Assembly (NCBI GenBank): GCA_029168955.1
Contig: JAPDOI010000962.1
Span: 62,001 to 126,000, forward strand
Origin: Aplectana chamaeleonis
Lineage: Eukaryota; Nematoda; Chromadorea; Rhabditida; Cosmocercidae
Length of the DNA stretch: 64,000 nucleotides
Direction of reading: 5' to 3'
The position numbers and the translations under genes are program-made. Below are positions 1 to 10,455 of this stretch, one piece after another; position 1 is the first letter of the stretch; the number at the start of each line of letters is the position of its first letter. The notes below the pieces were generated by a model, which worked only from the letters and a program-made list of their open reading frames with translations, did not search any database and had not been told where the DNA came from.

Positions 1-315
1 CCGTCACGAGCGATCGAAACCATAGTGGCCGCTGGCGTTGCAAACGCCGCACGGCCAGCCGAAATGATCGCTTCTCGTCCTTTCACTGGACTAAAATTGA
101 TAAGGACACCATACCTTATCCTTCAATGATTTTTTCGCTTAGATGAGCCCACGTAATAAAAGATAATAGCGAAAAAACCTCCACAAATCCCTCAATTTTG
201 ACATTTTTGGAAATCCTCTGAAGCATTCAACTCCCCCCAACCCCCAACTTGTTTTATGTGTATACTGCAGTAAAATTCAGAGCATTGGAAATGATCTTGT
301 GTGTTGCTCTTCTTA
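1..315. other. Intergenic, no gene seen
   Basis: No ORF with family resemblance. A short GC-rich palindrome around 30-58 (GCTGGCGTT...AACGCC...GGCCAGC) may be the end of another inverted-repeat element cut by the window edge. The rest is AT-rich. Confidence 0.4.
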
Positions 316-718
316 GGCGCAATTCATACACCTCAACGTCAAAGCGTCACGCGCGTGTCGCGCGAGCATGGCGTTGAAATATGAATACCTTTTGCGCTTG
401 CGGACACTATGAATATCTCCAGCAGCGGAGCTATTACGGAGCGGTTTGAAGTGGGTCTGAACCTTGCCGAGCAAGCAAAATCTGTGCACGCGTTCACCAT
501 GCTAGCAGAGGATAGTACTGAATATAATTATTATGAAACAGAATGAAATTGATTATTGATTAATGAAGAAAATGATGAAAAAGTCATCACAGTCATCGCC
601 GGCGGAGCGGACGTCACACGCATGCCGCACGGGCGTGTTGTCAAGCCATTTACACTCCAACGCCACGCCCGCGCGTCACACGCGTGACGAGCTGGCGTTT
701 AGGAGCATGAATAACGCC
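316..718. mobile_element. MITE, PIF/Harbinger-like, TTA target duplication
   Basis: Imperfect TIRs start GGCGCAATTCAT at 316 and end ATGAATAACGCC at 718, flanked on both sides by TTA (313-315 and 719-721). The arms continue inward for about 60 bases around CACGCGCGTG-like sequence. There is no coding potential. A 3-bp TTA/TAA duplication is the hallmark of the PIF/Harbinger superfamily; assignment rests on that alone. Confidence 0.65.
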
Positions 719-924
719 TTAGCAATATAAAAGATTTTATTTTTTTGCTTCTTCTGCCAAAAATACCTTCAAAATTAAACAAAAGCCTTGTACATGTTTG
801 GATGTCAGGATCTCTCACAATTAAGTTAAAAATCGTTCAAGGATAGGCAATAATTTTTTGTGGTTGAGGAATGAGCTTCACATATTGTAAGAGAACTTTT
901 TGGGTTGCTATGACAAAAAGCGAG

Positions 925-1198
925 TGGGGCACTATAGACCTCTGCATAGTCGAGCGGCAAAAATCGCGCCGTCACGATGAAGGATAGAGGGCGGCTACGC
1001 AGCTTCGCATTGCGGCGCGATTTTCGCCGCCAGACTCTGCATTGGCCTTATTGCATCGCAACTCGCCACGCCCACTTTTTTCGCGCCCCGCGCTATTCGA
1101 ACACCAACCCGTCGGGGTTTCCCTTCTCTTCCGAAATCAGGAGAGTCGTTGCGGCGCGGAAAAATGGGCGTGGCCGAGTGCGATGCGCCCTCTCTGAT
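925..1198. mobile_element. Hairpin MITE, copy 1 of 2 (GGCCACGCCCATTTT family)
   Basis: Inverted arms carry CGCCACGCCCACTTTTTTCG (about 1060) and AAAAATGGGCGTGGC (about 1160). The loop side contains CTTCTCTTCCGAAATCAGGA. A second copy with the same core is at 49307-49487. The 74-aa open frame here is a by-product of the GC-rich palindrome. Confidence 0.5.
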
Positions 1199-1199
1199 T

Positions 1200-1375
1200 G
1201 ATTATTTGGCCGAACAATCCAATATTCGAGTAATTCGGCTATTCGGAAAAGCCACTTATTGAAACAATCCGTTCATTCGACTATTCCGAAAAGCCTAAAT
1301 CCGAATGAATTCGTTTATTCGATTATCCAAAAAAGTCAATTATTCGTTATATTCGCGTATCCATAGTTTTGAAGT
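1200..1375. repeat. Degenerate ATTCG short tandem repeat
   Basis: Irregular reiteration of ATTCGA/ATTCGG/AATCCGA about every 15-25 bases. The same motif, in longer and more degenerate form, recurs at 34190-34860. No coding frame. Confidence 0.5.
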
Positions 1376-1794
1376 TACAGTCGAAAACTTTTATTCGTTT
1401 GATATACTCTAGCTCACACAAGCGAATTCCACCCACTTCGTCAGGATTCATTCTCTTGTCGATTAATAGAGAATTTATATAACTGCCGAAGCTTTAAAAA
1501 AAAGAGGAAAATCCGAATTGGCCGTCATGTTCCGTGTACTAGCCGCATTCCCATCAGGGCGAAACCTCATAAATGACGCCTTTTTTATTATTTTCTTCGA
1601 TTCGTTCATGTTTTTTTTAAAGGTTGCGAACGTAATTCACGGTTTTAAAAAGCCTTTTCATTCCGTCACTGTTGTATACGTTTGGAAAGCTTCCGATTTC
1701 ATCATAAAATAACGAGTTTCATTGAAAGTCTCGATTTAAAATTTTTCCGATTTTCGTTATTTTTTGGGTGTTTTTAATCCTGGCTACAATTTTA
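1376..1794. other. Upstream region of ucp-4, no element recognised
   Basis: An AT-rich stretch with T-runs directly 5' of the trans-splice acceptor. It should hold the outron and probably the promoter of ucp-4, but I see no TATA box or named site that I would defend. Confidence 0.35.
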
Positions 1795-1804
1795 GTTTCA
1801 GATC
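1795..1804 (+). promoter_or_regulatory. Trans-splice (or 5'UTR) acceptor of ucp-4
   Basis: A nematode-type acceptor TTTCAG ends at 1801, three bases before the ATG at 1805. Such short spacing is typical where a spliced leader is added. I see no donor that must belong to a cis 5'UTR intron, but one further upstream cannot be excluded. The leader type (SL1 or SL2) cannot be read from the genomic sequence. Confidence 0.6.
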
Positions 1805-4800
1805 ATGGCTGAAAAGCCAATGGGGACCAGCGCGTACGACTCTCCCTTAGCGCAGATTGCTACCAAGTATATGCTATCATGTACTGCTGCGCTGGTTGCC
1901 GAAACAGTAACGTATCCACTCGACATCACCAAAACTCGACTTCAGATAGCTCGTAACAAGCACACCAAAGGAGGTAAGCGAGTGTTTGTGGGTCCATCAT
2001 TCGGTAAAACGTGCTTTTAAAACTAGGAAAATTATTTCGGAGGTTGAAATCCTCTGAAAGCACAAATGAGCGGATTCCCGATAGTTGTTGGTCTCCCGAT
2101 TCCCGAGAAATGCGGAAGAATGTCGTAAATGACTGCAGGATTATAATTTTAACAGGCTAAAAGGGGCTTTGGGAGTGGCGTCGAGGCGAGATACGCTGTC
2201 GCGGGGTGTGTAGGAACGATGGGATTGCGAGGGGTCGTTTATACTTGCACCGCTGAGCGGTGCTGTAACGTGCGATTCTACGACATTGATCACGCGGTTC
2301 GGCACAATCAATTTGAGGTTTCAGAGATTTGTACAATCTCTGCCAATTTTGCTGTCGCAGAGATCGTACAAAAGATGGAGGGTTCTACGCAAATGCTGCG
2401 TAGCACTCCCATTATTTTGTACAATCCCTACGGCAGCGAATTTCGCAGCAAGGCGAGTCTGAATGGCCCTAGTAAAATAGAAACTCACTGTGCCGCGCCA
2501 CACGGCGTTCTGGGTATAAGTTACTCCTATGCAGCGGAAAACGCGACGGCAACTAGGGTGGGGATCAGGGTTCGGCGCGGGGTGTCGAGCTCCACAATGG
2601 GGGTCTGAGATGCGGAGGGGTGGAAGGGGTCTGAACTCAGTCAGGAAGATTTCTGCGTTTTCAACAGGCTTTTTTTTCCAATTTTTCGTCTTATGGTATA
2701 TGGCACAACCCAGTAACGGTCAAAATCTCCCGGCCTGCCCCCGATCCACAGTATCCCCTGTCACGGCGGGACCAGGCACAGAATCTCGTACGCCGGCTCA
2801 ATCGATATATTAGACAGGTTCGTCATCGCAGTGGCTGTTTCGGCAAAACGTTCTCTTGTTTTTAAGAAGTAATGGAAAATTTTTCTCCGCAGCGCGATTT
2901 TTTCGTAATCAACGGGTGCCTACCTGCAAAGCCTGGAATAGCAAAACAAATTGCGACGACATGACCTATTCCATGGTTAATTACATTTTTCACACATTGT
3001 AACCATTTTCCTGTGCTGTAGTCTTCTAAAAAACACAAGGAATTTGTAAAGAACTTCTTCTCATTACGATAAGGCAGCGGCGCCTAATTTAGCTGTTTTT
3101 GAGACGCACTAAAAGCACAGTTGATCCTTTCCTTAACTAATGTTAGTATGGATTAATCGATAATGGAAGACACCTCTTCTTCGTCTTGCTGAAGAAAGAA
3201 TCCGCCGATCGTGAACGTTTTGATGACGAAAGTGTCGCACATAAAGTTCGAATAGAGGTGCCAAGATTCCGTACCTGGTCCGGCCACGAACAGGGGTTCT
3301 GTGGATCGGGACAGGGCGCTAAATTTTGACCGTTACAGGCTTGTGTATTCGGCTTTCCAATTTCCGAAATCAAAATGGTCTTTCAAGACTCCATTTTCCA
3401 AAATTGTAGGAAAAAATCCGCTGGTCCCGCTTGAGCCCATGCAGATCTGTTTCTGCTAATATGATAGAATCAAAAACCAAATGTGAGCCTATCATGTTTA
3501 GGCATGTTCCAAGTGACATACGATATTGTCAGGCGAGAGGGTGCTCTGAGTCTGTGGACGGGAGTTGGGCCGGCAATTACTCGTCATTACATCTATACTG
3601 GAATACGAATGGGTGGATATGAAACGCTCAGGGGCATGGTTTTTGACACAGAGGTAGTTTTTCGTTCGTTCTAGCTAGGCCTCTGAATGTTTAGCCATGG
3701 ACCGACATTTCATCAAATTCTAGATTTTAGAAGGAAAAGACGTTCCCAGTATGGAAATCTATGCTCTGTGGAGCCACGGCTGGTCTCGTTGCTCAATTTG
3801 CAGCTAGCCCAACTGATTTGGTGAAGGTAGAGCATTACTTGTGTTGGTTTTTGGATTGTATGCACCATTTTATCCATTTTCTTCCAAGGTACAAATGCAA
3901 ATGGAAGGGCTTCGTAGGCTTCAACAACTCCCATTGCGCTATAATGGAGCGTGGAATTGCTTTGTCTCGCTCTACAGAACTCAGGGTAAGTCGTCCATTT
4001 CCTCTGTTTCTTTCCTTTTTTCTTCGGTACATATTTTTTGTGCTATTGTCATCCCCAAAAGCGAAAATTTCTAAACACTCCAGTCGCTTATCATTTGGTG
4101 GGGCTTGCCCTTAAAAGGGCCTTTCAGAGTGGCGTCGCAGAAAAATTCGCTGACGCGGCGACGTGGTGAGAGATGGGGGGTGCTACGCAGCGCAAACCGT
4201 GCCGCGCGACGGGAGCGAACGTCGCGCTTGCAGAGTGGGAGCGACGGCGCGGGCTGGGAGCGACGTTCTGCGAAGTTTTGCGACGTTTTGCGAGGCAAAT
4301 GGTCTCGACCATTTTTGTCGCTGTCGCTATTTGTCGCTGTAGTTTCTTCATATTAGTTAGTGTTCCTTCGTTACTATCTCGTATTAGTTAGTGTTCCTTC
4401 GTTACTATCTGCCCATTAACTTTCTGTAGAATCGTCTTTTTGCCTATTTCACTGGATGTTCGCCATCCAGGATAAATTTCGTCATGGCTTTTGATTTGTC
4501 ATCCAGAATTTATTTCGTCATGGTATTTGATTGGTCACCCAGGATTTATTTCGCCATGGCGTTTAATAATTTTTTGTTGTGGACACCATTATTGTTCTGC
4601 AAATCTTTAAAGTTGAAGGTGATTCTACTGGTGGTAGTGTCTCCTGGTATATTATTCGAAATCTATTACTCGTTTTTGTTGATCAATTGCAGAATGTCTG
4701 AGATTGCAGAACACGCGAGGGATGGCACGCCAATATGTTTATGCGCCCTGATCGAACTTAAAGAGCAGCGAAGAAATAAGAGACGCTGAGAAAGAAATAT

Positions 4801-7800
4801 GACGCGGCGGCAATCGATAGGCCACGCCTTCTTTCACTCGCTCTGAGGAGCGATGCCGCGAATTTCGCAGCGACGCCACTCTGAAAGCCCCTAAAGGCAC
4901 AGTCCAACCGCGAAATCGTTTTCCAGTTCTCATGCTAGTCTTGGAGAGAATTTTCTACTGATCACAACGGTGTATCTAGATTTGCTCAGAACCCACTACG
5001 AACGAAGTTATGAAATCTCGAAGATTCTGATTTTGAACGTTGAAAATTTTTGGACGAGTCGTCTCGGGGTTGTTTTTTTCTAGTCGTTCGCAGCCATCAC
5101 ACTAGAGCAGATCAAGCTATAAAGGTAGACCGATAAGAATTGGAAGAACATAGATTTTGACCGAAATCCATGGCGCGTCTCGTTTCCAATGAGACCGGAA
5201 GCTCTCAAGTGGGCGGAGCCAATGGGTGCTGATTTGTGGGGCGGAGGGAGTGGGTGCTCCAGTTTTCTCGCTTATTCTGAAGAGTTGAGATGCCGCGTTT
5301 GGCAGTGTCGCTCAACACAGCGGCCGGACCGTAATATGAAATTTTACCCACGAGCTTGGACTGTGCCTTTAAAGCAGTGTTCACGATTAATCTCGTTTTC
5401 GAGTTTTCAGTATGAAGGACTAAGGTGGTAGGTGATGGAGGGGTTAGGGCCGAAGAAAGCAGCGAAAACGGGTCAGAAATCGATGAAACCGGGCGCGAAG
5501 TGAGGATTTCGTTAGCCCAATACGCCTGTTTAGCCCGCCCCGTCCCCCCTTTCTGGTGAGCTTGTGCAGCCGCGGACCTTTTCGCTCGCAAATCGCCAAG
5601 CAACTCCGCCACGTCCAGCACGTTTCGTCCTTAGCGCGCGCTTGCAAAAACTACTAGGACGCGTTAACTCATCCGTACCTTGAACCTTTAACCACGTTAG
5701 AAACCGCTGTTTGAGCTTATTCTGAGCGTGTTCTTTCACTTAATGCCTGGTGGATATCCTGCCTTTTTGCAAAGCTTGACAAGCGCTTTTAACTTCATGG
5801 AACCAGCAGCTTGGAATGAGATAATTTGCAGTTTTGCTACGGAGGCCCGAGGGACACTAACGAAGTTATTTCATTCTCGCAGATGCATTTCACGCTCATG
5901 GTTCTTCCTTTGTTAGCAATATTCGCCCCACTGCACTCACACCCCTCAACTGCCTTCATTTTATACCCATGTTGCCTATCAAATGTTTCATAGGGTTCTG
6001 CTACCTGTTCCACTTTTTTTCCGTGTGCGATTTGGGCATAACGTACTGGTAACGTGCGTGGCACTGCTTCATCCACAGAGGGCAGGGGATCTGGCTTTTT
6101 GCATAGTAGCCAGCAAGAGGATTGTATTTCTAACTTTATTTGAACGAAAGAATGAAGCAAAGACCCCATCAAGACACACCACAACATAGGACTTAGGCAG
6201 TGACACGTTAATAGTCGAAGTCTCCTCCCCGTCCCCTCCGGTCCAATATAAAAACAACAGCCGATGCAAGTTCGGCCCCTCTTGCTATCGTCTAGGAGTG
6301 TGAGAAGAGTAATAGCATTATGATATATGCTCATGATTTTTTTTGCGAATCTGGAATCAACCTCAATTTTCGAAAATTTCACAAATTTTCAGGGTTCTTT
6401 GGATTGTGGCTTGGATGGATACCGAATTGTCAACGCGCGGCTCTATTGAATATGGCCGATATAGCCACATACGACTTTGTTAAGCATAAACTACTCAGAG
6501 ATTTCAGCCTACCGGTATGTCCTATGTCGTTTTTTCGATTCTGAAAACGCATCTGGGCATTCTACTTTTACAGGATAACTGGGTAACCCATGCGCTGTCA
6601 AGTGCGTGTGCTGGTTTTTCTGCAGCTGTGGTGTCGTTGCCGTCTGATGTGGTGAAGACAAGGATGATGGACCAGATTAGGCATGAACTGGATGCGAAAA
6701 TGTGAGTTTTTTTATGGCTCACAAGGAAAGTATACAAATCATAGGCCGGATCTGCGGAAATGAATTGCATTGCTAGTATCTCTTGGGGATCTATAGTAAA
6801 TCTGCGCGGTACCCCGCCTCGGTCCGCTGGTTCCGGGAATCTATACGCTCAAAACGGTAGTTTTTTTCGTGCTTCTTGTAGCTTCTAAAATGCTCAGTAA
6901 AGTTTCGAAAATCTGGAAACAGATTGCATAATCGTGAGCAGCTCCCAAAACAACCTGCATAATCGTGAGCAGCTCTCAAAACAACCCTCCTGAGCAGAGC
7001 ACAGTTTTGGAGTGTCACTTTTGTGCAGACTAGCCTAGCCTTTTTGCAGTCAACCGGAAAGATTTTCGGTTTAGCGGTTTTCAGTTTACTCCTTAAGTTA
7101 GGGGCTTGTAGAAAGCGCTGGTGAAAAATGTTCCAGATTTGACCTGAAATTCTCCCAGGGTTTTTTTTTGGGGGGGGTAGGGGGCGCCGATCACGAATCT
7201 GAGGTTAATTTATCAATTTTGCAAAGGTTTTTGCTCAATTCGCTCAAAGCATCTTAGCGGGGGAAAATTTTGAGGCGAAAACTTCATTTCCGAGATTTCG
7301 GGATTTCTTTGATAGATGTGTGTCAAAATTTTTCTCCGAGGGTAATTTAATGTGCCTAACACGAATGTGAGCTCCGTTTGCCGATTTTCTACAGATTACC
7401 TCAGAGAGTCGGGGGGTCCGATTCGGCCACGATATGCTTTCTAATCGGGTACCTAGTCGAGTTTAAAGGAACTTTCGCAGCAGCACGTGCTGAGTCGAAA
7501 CCACGTGGCCTTTTATTCGATAGGACTACGTGGCGCAGCGAGGCAAAACTTTAGCCGCACCCTATTTCCCACGCCGCAGCACGTGGCCTGTTCGATAAGA
7601 CTACGTGGCGCAGAGAGAAAAAACCTTGCCGCACCCCCATTTCTCACGCGGCAGCACGTGGCCTGTTCGATAGCAGTACGTGGCGCAGCGAGGCAAAACT
7701 TTAGCCGCAACCTACTTCGCACGCCGCAACACGTGGCCTGTTCGATAAGACTACATGGCGCAGGGAGACAAAATTGCCGCGCCCTGCTGTTCCAATTCAG

Positions 7801-9723
7801 AGAGTCGGGGGTCCGATTCGCCAATGATAGGCTTTCTAATCGGGTACCCAGTCGAGTTGAAAGGAACCTTCGCAGCAGCACGTGCTGCTCCGAGGAGCAC
7901 GTGGCCTGTCTGATAGACTACGTGGCGCAGCGAGAGCAAAACTTTAGCCGCAAACCCTATTTCCCACGCCGCAGCACGGCCTGTTCGATAAGACTACGTG
8001 GCGCAGAGAAAAACCTTTGCCGCACCCCCCATTTACGCGGCAGCACGTGGCCTGTCGATAGCAGTACGTGGCGCAGCGAGGCAAAACTTTAGCCGCAACC
8101 TACTTCGCACAGCGCAACACGTGGCCTGTTCGATAAGACTACATGGCGCAGGGAGACAAAACCATTGCCGCGCCCCCGTTTCCAATTCAGAGAGTCGGGG
8201 GGGGGGTCCGATTCGGCCACGATAGGCTTTCTAATCGGGTACCTAGTCGAGTTGAAAGGAACTTTTGCAGCAGCACGTGCTGTTCCGAGGAGCACGTGGA
8301 CTGTTCGATAGGACTACGTGGCGCTGGGGGTGGGCCCCACCACTCCGATGGGAGCGGGTCACCCCCAACAAGGATACGGTTCAAGTCACGGCCCGCAGCA
8401 GGGGATCACCGCACAGCAGTCCGCGACAGGGACATCACCCTCGCCACGGTCGACAGCGAGGTAGCTCCCCTCGCTGAGGACCGTGGGGGGAGACCCCTTA
8501 ACGGTTCAAAAATCGTCCAGAAAGTGACTCGTAGTCACCTTCCAGGAGCAGCCCCGAAAGGCGGTCTCTCTGGGATCGGGCCCCTTATATACGTGCTGTG
8601 CGGCTGATATGCGCCGGGTCAGTTCTGAAGCGATCGATCAACGTGTTCAGGCATGGGCATCGTGGCTCGTTCGTCGTCCAAACTCATCGTAGTCGAATCA
8701 AAAGCGTATCGTGGCCGAGTGAAACGGCTATGATTGGCAGCACGTGCTTCTCATTTGGGCGACGATTACGCCACGTGGCGCACGGAAAGTATAGTCGTTC
8801 AACCACTTTGTAGTCGAATCGAAAGCCTATCGTGGCCGAATAGGACCCCTGACTCTGAGTATGGAGGGTGCACAGTAGTTTGTTCAAAGTCTCAGATTTG
8901 ACTCAAAATTTGTATGCAGAGGTTATTCGGGGGTGGTGAATACTAATTTGATGTCCATTTGCCGATTTTCGAACTATTAAGGTAATTTTTGCCTCATAAA
9001 TACCATGGCACCTAGCGTAACCTGCAGTAAACCTCAGAATTCCGACAAACAGAGCCCAGATTCGTGTTCAACACCCTAGGTTACCCCTACATACAAGTTT
9101 TGAGCGAAATCCGAAAAGCAATTTTTTGAAACACTTGAAAAATGCTTTCACGAAGCCTGAAAAACTTCTTGGAACCTGCAGCTCGGGCGGGATACTGTGC
9201 AGTTTTACTACTGACCCTCGAGAGATACTTACAATGCTAGTCGTTTACCACTAAGACTACTTCCCTTGTTAGTCCATTCTAAACCTTGAAAACATGTGAA
9301 ATCAGATTGTCTTTTTCCACAATTTGCAAAAGCTTTGCCAACTTGCGGCCGACCCCTATGCAGTCCTCGGTTCCCAGTTCGAAAGTGCACATAAATATAA
9401 TCTCTTATAGCACTCTTTGTGGCCGTTAGTAGCCTTGAAAGCTGTCTTTCTGGTTTGAACCCTCATTAAGAGACATCGTCGAGTCAGACGTTTCCTGATT
9501 CAAATCTCTCTGATAGTCGTGATTCAGGGCGCATGTAAAAAGCAAGCACGTTTATCTCTACAGCGGATGTATTGATTGTTTTGTGAAGATTGTGCGACAT
9601 GAAGGCTTCTTCTCGCTGTACAAAGGATTTCTTCCAAGTTATATTCGAATGGCGCCGTGGTCTCTCACGTTCTGGGTTTCCTATGAGGAGATCCGTAAGT
9701 TTGTTGGAGCACCTAGTTTCTAG
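1805..9723 (+). CDS. ucp-4: Mitochondrial carrier, UCP4-type uncoupling protein (7 exons, complete)
   Basis: Exons by splice signal and reading frame: 1805-1973, 3502-3653, 3731-3826, 3889-3985, 6393-6514, 6574-6701, 9528-9723. They total 960 nt, giving 319 aa plus stop, close to C. elegans UCP-4 (about 324 aa as I recall). Every junction keeps phase with GT..AG. The three SLC25 signatures are visible: PLDITK (38-43), PTDLVK (134-139) and PSDVVK (235-240), one per carrier repeat. Other strong matches are KTRLQIARNK, ITRHYIYTGIRMG, QMQMEGLRRLQ, NCQRAALLNMADIATYD, DVVKTRMMDQIRHELDAK and YIRMAPWSLTFWVSYEEIRK. The C-terminus reads straight through a GTAAGT-like donor at 9695 to RKFVGAPSF and a stop, matching the family's short tail. 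The family is six-helix inner-membrane carriers; in worms UCP-4 is linked to succinate transport and complex II respiration. Introns 1, 4 and 6 (1.5, 2.4, 2.8 kb) are swollen by MITEs; introns 2, 3 and 5 are 59-77 bp. The start is the first Met after the acceptor at 1801. Confidence 0.95.
2157..2600. mobile_element. Inverted-repeat fragment in ucp-4 intron 1
   Basis: Begins AAAAGGGGCTTTGGGAGTGGCGTCG, written here only as a description of similarity to the left end of the element at 4109-4891. An internal hairpin pairs about 2349-2396 with about 2400-2450 (TCGTACAAAAGATGGAGGGT against ATTATTTTGTACAATCCC). The 129-aa frame on + and the 60-aa frame on - arise from this palindrome. Confidence 0.4.
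2705..3350. mobile_element. TIR element in ucp-4 intron 1
   Basis: Arms of roughly 80 bases: left about 2709-2790 (AGTAACGGTCAAAAT, then CGATCCACAG, GGACCAGGCACAGAATC) and right about 3265-3345 (the complement, with GATTCCGTACCTGGTCC, CTGTGGATCG, ATTTTGACCGTTAC). About 640 bp long, non-coding interior. The target duplication is not clear. It accounts for about 40% of the 1528-bp intron. Confidence 0.55.
4109..4891. mobile_element. TIR element in ucp-4 intron 4 (GGGCCTTTCAGAGTGGCGTCGC ends)
   Basis: The left end GGGCCTTTCAGAGTGGCGTC (4118) mirrors the right end GACGCCACTCTGAAAGCCCC (4872-4891). The interior has a 31-bp tandem duplication (about 4351-4410, AGTTAGTGTTCCTTCG) and about three 37-bp units around TTTCGTCATGG (about 4470-4565). 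It directly abuts the next element at 4892. No protein family recognised in the 101-aa frame. Confidence 0.6.
4892..5371 (-). mobile_element. TTTAAAG-group MITE family a, copy 1 (480 bp)
   Basis: TIR ends are TAAAGGCACAGTCCAA at 4892 and TTGGACTGTGCCTTTA ending 5371. It is the same family as 18587-19065 and 38459-38935, recognised by shared internal blocks (TGATCACAACGGTGT, GAACATAG, GAGATGCCGCG). Its right end shares TTTAAA (5368-5373) with the next element. Orientation agrees with copy 3 and is opposite to copy 2. Confidence 0.65.
5368..5745 (-). mobile_element. TTTAAAG-group MITE family d, copy truncated at one end
   Basis: Starts TTTAAAGCAGTGTTCACGAT. It aligns by eye, in inverted orientation, with the complete element at 19784-20233 through CGAAAACGGG, CGCCAAGCAACTC, CACGTCCAGC and GCGCGCGCTTGC. 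About 70 bases of the far end are missing. The 138-aa minus frame is within it and resembles no family. Confidence 0.55.
5750..5910 (+). mobile_element. HIR family, isolated right end in ucp-4 intron 4
   Basis: Resembles the right terminal 150 bases of the HIR copies at 9130-9270 and 39100-39245: GCAAAGCTT, CAGCAGCTTGG, CGAGGGACACTAACG, CTCGCAGATGCATTT. The remainder of the element is not seen next to it. The 181-aa minus frame at 5837-6382 overlaps it and shows no recognisable domain. Confidence 0.45.
5911..6392. other. Rest of ucp-4 intron 4, nothing recognised
   Basis: Unique-looking sequence up to the acceptor TTTTCAG at 6392. It contains a 181-aa antisense open frame without signal, motif or neighbour support; I treat it as chance. 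Confidence 0.4.
7400..8859. mobile_element. CTCAGA-ended TIR element, long copy, nested in HIR-A
   Basis: Ends CTCAGAGAGTCGGGGGGTCC (7400) and GGACCCCTGACTCTGAG (to 8859), followed inward by TTCGGCCACGATA and its complement. The 3' part (8320-8850) is shared with the shorter copy at 17181-17840: CCACGGTCGACAGCGAGG, CTCGCTGAGGACCGTGG, TCGTAGTCACCTTCCA, CATCGTGGCTCGTT. The left part is a tandem expansion listed separately. Long open frames (154 and 201 aa) follow repeat structure and look non-coding. Confidence 0.6.
7401..8335. repeat. 390-396 bp tandem repeat with ~75-bp subrepeats
   Basis: The block TCAGAGAGTCGGGGG...CGATAGGCTTTCTAATCGGG starts at 7401, 7797 and 8187, giving periods of 396 and 390 and about 2.4 copies. 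Inside each unit a ~75-bp subrepeat built on CACGTGGCCTGTTCGATA and CTACGTGGCGCAG recurs about four times. CACGTG sites are therefore very dense here. The units are absent from the shorter family member at 17181-17840, which has one TIR-proximal block only. Confidence 0.65.
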
Positions 9724-9955
9724 TTGATTTAGACTCTGATTGCTCAGATGATGCTGGAGTAAGCTTTCATAGAGAATGGTGGTAGTAGTGGTGGTAGTCT
9801 GTTGCGAAAGTTTTTCGCTATCCAGCTTTTTCAATTTTTTTAATCAAATTTTAAGGGTCTTACCTCTGGCCAAGTACCGCTCGAAAGCGCTAATTTTTTA
9901 TTATCTAGTGCTTTCCATCCCAGAAAAAGGTTGGTCCTAGAATTAAATGCTGAAA
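9724..9955. other. 3' flank of ucp-4
   Basis: Follows the TAG at 9721-9723. No clear AATAAA hexamer is seen nearby; ATTAAA at about 9942 is a weak alternative. A GT-rich/TACCACC microsatellite-like run lies at 9775-9810. Confidence 0.35.
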
Positions 9956-9959
9956 TTTG

Positions 9960-10325
9960 GTGTAAACAGGGTTGCGACTCGGCGCCACGGGCGTCGTAAA
10001 ATGATTGAAATTTTTTTGAATGGGGGTCTCGTACGATTTGACCGAATTTTACTACAGATTTGAACTTTTTTCAAAATTTTCACTCTTAACAATCTCGAAG
10101 AATTTTTATCTCGGGAAAGGAATCCTAAAAATTCTGGATTCTTTAAAAAAAATCGTCAACGGGGGAGGGGGGCGTCGTAGCTCCGCCGACAATTGGCGAA
10201 GCGGTCTGCTCAACCCTGGGAGGAAATTTGGTGTACTCAACATTTTGGAGGGCTTCTGTTTACTCTTAGGCAAACCCTCGAAAGTGCTCGAATTTATAGA
10301 CATTCAAGCCTTCTGAAGGCTTGGT
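9960..10325. repeat. Dispersed repeat, copy 1 (pairs with 10945-11235)
   Basis: Shares ordered blocks with the second copy: GGGTTGCGACTCGGCGCCACG, shortened here to the core GGTTGCGA..CGGCGC, then CGTCGTAGCTCC, ATTGGCGAAGCG and CTGGGAGGAAA. The order is the same in both, about 1 kb apart in direct orientation. Function unknown. Confidence 0.45.
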
Positions 10326-10455
10326 GAGGCGCCGGCGGAAAATCTCGGCGGAAGGTGATTATCGATTTTTTGCGAATTTTCAAAAAATGTTCTTACTTTA
10401 GTCTTCTCTGCCGTATCCAACCGGTTTCGGCCGCAAAACCTCTAAGTATAGTGTA

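Larger units (their letters stand above)
6735..9270 (+). mobile_element. HIR element copy A, with nested CTCAGA element, in ucp-4 intron 6
   Basis: The left end (about 6735-7030) contains GTATCTCTTGGGGATC, TCTGCGCGGTACCCCGCC and AAACGGTAGTTTTTTTCGTG, matching the left end of copy B at 37431-37720. The right end (about 9130-9270) contains GCAGCTCGGGCGGGATACTG, GAGAGATACTTAC and CTACTTCCCTTGT, complementary to the left end of copy B. The body has diverged reiterations of a GGGTGCTGAACACGAATCT-like block, and is interrupted at 7400-8859. Without the insertion it would be about 1.1 kb. Non-coding. Confidence 0.55.

Noticed and set aside
5837..6382. 181-aa open frame on the minus strand inside ucp-4 intron 4
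   Set aside because: No domain, poor composition for a protein, overlaps the HIR end and a coding exon's acceptor; a chance frame.
6720..6790. Candidate small exon between ucp-4 exons 6 and 7 to supply the His/Lys-rich linker
   Set aside because: Exon 7 beginning at 9528 already encodes MAHVKSKHVYLYSG in phase, so no extra exon is needed.
7487..8092. 201-aa open frame, Arg- and Cys-rich
   Set aside because: It follows the CACGTGGC subrepeat of the CTCAGA element; frames open on both strands, typical of GC-rich repeats.
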